Origin: Sanguinoderma infundibulare
Taxonomy: Eukaryota; Basidiomycota; Agaricomycetes; Polyporales; Polyporaceae
DNA: 64,000 nucleotides
Reading direction: 5' to 3'
Assembly (NCBI GenBank): GCA_032821775.1
Contig: JAVLRN010000002.1
Span: 3,782,001-3,846,000 of the forward strand
Below, one piece after another: positions 58,289-64,000 of the stretch. Position numbers and translations under genes: made by a program. The notes beneath the pieces were generated by a model. That model had not been told where the DNA came from and did not search any database. It saw nothing but the letters and a program-made list of their open reading frames with translations. The first letter of the stretch is position 1, and each line of letters starts with the position of its first letter.

Positions 58289-59066
58289 TCAGAAGATGAG
58301 CTGGAGTTTGACGGGGTAACAGGTGTCGAAGTCGTAGCTCCTGCCCGTCGTCGCCTGATACACGACATTGTTCTGGGCCCCGTGGAGGCAGAGCGAGAAC
58401 GAGTCCGTGTCGCCGTTCACCGCGAGCAGGGGGCGCTCCGTGCCGTTGTTGACCGGGTCAGTGTCGGCCTACAGTATCAAAGGGAGCGGAAGACGCAGGG
58501 GAGGGAAGAAGAGAGTTTAGATCGCGTTCCCGGTCGCGGTGGACGAGCGAGCAAAGAGCGAAGCTTACCACACCGCACCAGATCTGAGCGCCCTTGGTGG
58601 GGTCGACGGAATTGCTCGCGAGGAAGGTCACCTCGTTGCCCGCGACCACGGCGTTGTTGGCAGTCGGAGTGGTGTTGGGCCCGCTGGGGATGAGCCGTCC
58701 GTCGACGAGCGCGATGGAGGTGTACGAGTTGAACGGCCAAGTCGCGGCGGTCTGCAGCACACGGGCGCACGCTTGAGCCAACCACAGGCCTCTCTCTACA
58801 TAGACGATTCAGAATGAAGCACGTACCGAGAATACCCTGAGCGAAGCCCCGTCAATAGCACCCGCCTGTCCGAGGACCAAAGGTGCGCCGGTAGAGTTCG
58901 TGTTCGTTCCGGTCGCGTTGTACGCCGCGAGGGTGAAGTTGGCTTGATTGTCGAACGCGCCACCGCCGAGGTTGTCGCACCACGGACCCGGGACGGTCCG
59001 CTGGGCGGCGGGAAGAGCAGAAGCGACGGCGGCGAATGCGACGGTAAGGAGACTGAAGGCGAGCAT
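58289..59066 (-). CDS. Small secreted protein of unknown function
   Basis: The start at 59066 gives a textbook signal peptide (MLAFSLLTVAFAAVASALP). The mature part has WCDNLGGGAFDNQANFTLAAYN and GAPLVLGQAGAIDGASLRV. After introns it continues PFNSYTSIALVDGRLIPSG, NEVTFLASNS and AQIWC, then the last exon DTDPVNNGTERPLLAVNGDTDSFSLC and CYPVKLQLIF. Several N-glycosylation sites and paired cysteines fit an extracellular or wall protein. The pattern is common among basidiomycete secreted hypotheticals, but I know no named domain. Confidence 0.8.
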
Positions 59067-61134
59067 GACGGTTGGCGCGAAGTGACTCGAAGTAAGGGAA
59101 GGATTTGAACAGGGAAGACTCGGGCGGAGGGGGTGGAGACTGGACGCTGGGACCAAGCCGGGCTTTCATGAGATGTCCCGGGAAGGACTTGCATAGATCC
59201 GCGCTTTGGCCGCGCGCACCGTCCGGTGTCGAGGACGCAGTACAGGTTTCGGTCAATTTGACATGTTCATCCCCACACGGCGCACGCCGCCCTCGTGCCC
59301 GCGCCAAGCCAGAAGACGTTCGGGAAGTCGGTGATGTCCTCAGCAGACAAGAAGCCAGCAGTAAATTGCCAGAGAGGAGCGCAGTGTTGGATGCCGTAAG
59401 CCAGGGTAGGATACATGGTGGTAGCGAACAAGTGAACTTAAACACGAGCCGAAAATGCAGCAATCACTCGGCGCCAATTTGCGAACCCTCCTCGCACCAA
59501 GGCCACGACTGAAGTGAGAACATGTTCAAGGAGCACATGGAAGAGAAGTGGCAATGTATGAGAAGCGCGGCCGTTTAAGGCCGGCTGTGAATGTAACAGG
59601 ATCGTACAGATTCGTCGAACGTTGATTCTCCTCCTCCGCTCACCACCATGTGTTGCATGCGGCGCCCCAAAGCTCGGAAGTACTTACGTGACGGGAGATG
59701 CTGATGGCTACGCAATGGAAGCCTTCATCCAGAACAAGGGAATGTTGCGACATACTTTTGGGTCTCTCAGGCGTCCATGAAGGGAGCCGGCCAATGGGAA
59801 ATGGCAGCCGGGAAGCTAGCCTGGTGAGCTCGAAGTCAAAACTGAGGCGGCTGCTGGGGGATGTGCGCACACCAGTTGTGTACCGCACACTGTCCATCCG
59901 GGGACAGCTTGTCGAGGACATCGAGGAGGAAGCAAATCGCAGAGCATAACGGCGAGTTTCGATCCGCTGGAATATTACGTTCTTTCCCGGAATCATCCCA
60001 CCCCAAAACCAAAGACGAACCAGAGGCGGATAGGAGAGTCCGAGGAGCGTGTCGGTTTACGGTAGATCAAATGCACCGTCGCGCCTGGCGCAATGGCGTC
60101 GAGGACGCGTCCTCAGTGATCCACGTCGGAGCGTTCAACTCGGGTTGGCGACCCTTCCGCACGGGAACTCGGGGGCAGGGCATTTCGTGTCGGCGCCCAT
60201 GGGGTCCAACAAGTTGTAAATTTACAGCGAGCACGCCTGCGTACCGAACAGGCTCTATGTCTTGACAGCTCAGAGCGAGCCGGAGAAACCGCTTCTCCTC
60301 CCAGTTCGGCGGTGCCCACTGAGACACAACCGCGTTGCCGACTACACACCAGTTGGTGCTCCGGGCGTGCTCGTTCAACCAGCCTCTGCGACGTATGGTC
60401 AACAGTGCATCAACGTCGCGCGAAGCCAGTAGCCTAGACGCACCTTCGGAGTAAATAGTCATCAATTAGGAGTACCAGGGCGTCTGAGTTACCTTTTGCG
60501 GACCAGTAACGAGGCGACGACCGCCGACGAGCTACTCGCTAAGTGGCTTACCAGCATGGTGGCGTCAGGTTCGACTCTATAGCATACACCTGCGACTCAG
60601 TTGGCGTCAAAGCACGGGCTCGTGTCCGGGTCCGCGGTTCTTTTGGAGACTGTGTTCCTACGACACAATCGGCTCGCTTGTATGGTTTGGTCGCTGAAAT
60701 ACATAGCACATAAACAAGTAACATGTTATGTAGCAAACAAACGCCAAGTAGAATACCTAACGGCACCGCCAATCAGCACGAGACGCAAACGCAACACGGC
60801 AACCAAGTCTTACCTGCAGGGGGAACCCGTAGGAAATGGCTCCAATCACGAAGGTACATCACACTCACACGACAAGGCATTGCATGTGCCTGACGCATTG
60901 CAAATCCATTCGAAGGGCTACCGTAGGAAACAAAGACGAGATGAGAACATAAGACTAGTAATCATACAATACAAAACCAGGCCGGATACTCGCACCGACC
61001 TGCAGACCGCAGAGATACAACGACGTCGAACCTCCCCAACAGCCTCCCCCTCACAGATATCATACGACGTGGTACACAGCCAATACATCGCACGCGTACA
61101 CCCACGACACCCAAGGAAAGCGAATAGGGAGCGA
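59067..61134. other. Gene-poor interval
   Basis: About 2.1 kb upstream of the secreted protein and downstream of H2B. ORFs up to 134 codons are present in several frames, but none has a domain or convincing splice chain. Confidence 0.45.
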
Positions 61135-61995
<861 letters not shown>

Positions 61996-62026
61996 TCAAG
62001 ACGCAGCTCGCGCGAGGGACAGGCTG

Positions 62027-62036
62027 CTTATAAAGG
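62027..62036 (-). promoter_or_regulatory. TATA-like box for H2B
   Basis: CCTTTATAAG on the minus strand, about 170 bases upstream of the H2B start. Confidence 0.5.
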
Positions 62037-62171
62037 GGCGCCACGGTTGTATGCTCCTGTTTGGGGGGGACGCGTGTCACGCGCGTCCGCGCCTACACGT
62101 GACCCGTGACACCGCGTTGTTGAATGCATTCAACAAACTCGTCGCGATCACGCGCCGCGGCGCGTCGCGGG

Positions 62172-62179
62172 TATATAAA
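62172..62179 (+). promoter_or_regulatory. TATA box for H2A
   Basis: TATATAAA on the plus strand, about 215 bases upstream of the H2A start, consistent with a leader that contains an intron. Confidence 0.65.
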
Positions 62180-62391
62180 GGACCCTCGCTCGGGGCCTGC
62201 GAGCTTTGCATTCCCCTCCCAAATCGTTATCGTTTCCTGCTGTCTCGCGTCCTTTGTGGTGAGTCACCCGCTTTTCTGTTTGCTCTTGGCATGTTGTGTC
62301 ACGCCATGGTACTTAACGGGACCCATTCGCTCCGTTCAGACCCACCACAACTTCACCCTCATCCACCACTACTACCCACACTCGAAAGAAC

Positions 62392-62985
<594 letters not shown>

Positions 62986-64000
62986 TCGCCTTCGTGTCGT
63001 GTTGTGGTTGTGACTTCCGATATCCGCTATTACTTGGATGCCTTACGCGCTATGTATACGCGTTGGAAGGACCCTAGGAGTTGATTGTGGCACGTGTTGT
63101 ACGAGTATTGTATTCTATATTCCTTCTATGCTAGAAGCTTCCTACTAGCGCATACATATGGTTCAGCGCGATTCCATCAAGGTTCCGCTGTCGGCGACTT
63201 ACATGGAGTGTGGATGTTGGTTCCGCAACGCATGAACGATGGTTGGATGGGCAGCGCAAAGTACGTGATATCGATTGACATTGACAGCAAAGGTTCACAT
63301 CGTTCTCGAGCGACAGACGTCTACGTCGCTCGCACGGTACTGTGCAACCATGGGCTGATTGGCACGATATGACGTCAAGAGCGATTTAAAGGGTTCTGAT
63401 GGCGGTAAACAGCCGGACAACCCCCGCACTCGAGCGGAATGCGGGGAGTGTGTTTCAGCCGCCACCGCGGTAAGAAAGGCGGATGTGTCGCGATGTTGAA
63501 CCAAACGGGAACGCTGCAAGACTTGGCTGGCGATCCATGGTTAAAGGACAGCAATGGCGGGAAGCCTGACATTGGCAACGGGAATGGTGACGTCAGGGCA
63601 CGTGTGGGCACAAGACGAAGCGAGGGTGGGGGAGTGGAGTCCGTTGAGTGGCAGCAAACGCGCGCTGCTGCCCCCGTCCTGCACACCGCCACGAGCACCC
63701 ACCGCCCTCTCGACATCGCACTCACCCTCCTTGTGGCCAACTCCAGCCCGCCAGCACGGCACCCGACCACCCCCCACGCGTTGACCGCGGAGAGACGAAC
63801 GACGACCAGCGACGACCGTTCTCCATTCGAGGCTATCCGACGCCGCGCTCAGCTACCACCCCGCGCCGCCATCGATCTGGAAATGGCAGGGCCTCCATTA
63901 GCCAATTCGGTGCGTCCCGACCCGTCGCTCGTGCTGCGTGCATTGCTCCCTCGCTGACCGCGTCTCCCTCGCCCCTCGCCCCTCCTCGGGCCTCCTGCGC
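62986..64000. other. Interval to window end
   Basis: No supported gene. An ATG at 63884 (MAGPPLANS, then a GTGCGT donor) could be the first exon of a plus-strand gene beyond the window, but this cannot be tested here. Confidence 0.35.

Noticed and set aside
63884..63957. Start of a new gene at the window end
   Set aside because: Only nine codons before a possible donor; not testable within the window.

Overview
The window is nuclear DNA of a filamentous basidiomycete, most likely an agaricomycete of polypore type. Genes are dense and GC-rich, with many short GT-AG introns. H2A and H2B are a divergent pair, F-box and P450 families are expanded, and there is a Ty1/Copia element. No species is claimed.

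Layout. 1-2354 (-): cytochrome P450 copy A, cut at the window edge. 4301-5785 (-): lineage-type hypothetical protein. 6096-8229 and 8973-11077 (-): two tandem secreted pepsin-like aspartic proteases; the second keeps its catalytic motifs, the first has lost them. 11614-13481 (-): homoserine dehydrogenase. 13918 to about 17678 (-): membrane-anchored WD40 protein. 19174-20911 (+): Golgi coiled-coil (RUD3-like) protein. About 21.6-23 kb: probably decaying membrane-protein gene. 24742-25659 (+): glutathione S-transferase-like protein. 25934-26778 (+): sterol C-8 isomerase (ERG2).

27384-36576 is a Copia LTR retrotransposon whose two 338-bp LTRs look identical. Its gag-pol gene is split at the start of the reverse-transcriptase domain by a separate 4,037-bp element (30744-34780). 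That element has imperfect terminal inverted repeats, a roughly 7-bp target duplication and subterminal 10-bp repeat arrays. It encodes no recognisable transposase. Instead it carries pieces of at least three ordinary fungal genes: histone H2A with introns, a TFIP11-like G-patch splicing factor, and an F-BAR/RhoGAP protein. I read it as a Pack-type (gene-capturing, non-autonomous) DNA transposon. It is the most interesting object in the window.

38187-40631 (+) is P450 copy B, a close paralogue of copy A; a relic of a third copy lies at 43.35-43.58 kb. Two large F-box proteins (40854-42725 and 46633-48603, both -) flank a hypothetical protein at about 43835-45589 (+) with weak similarity to ADP-ribosyltransferase folds. 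48.6-51.7 kb is nearly gene-free and contains a 251-bp foldback MITE. 51722-54024 and 55580-57930 (+) are tandem anion:cation-symporter (MFS) genes. 58289-59066 (-) is a small secreted protein. 61135-61857 (-, H2B) and 62392-62985 (+, H2A) share a 534-bp promoter. The last kilobase holds no gene I can support.

Housekeeping genes (HOM6, ERG2, RUD3-like, histones) are interspersed with accessory, duplicated or decaying genes (P450s, proteases, transporters, F-box proteins) around the transposon block. No biosynthetic backbone enzyme is visible, so I do not call a metabolite cluster.
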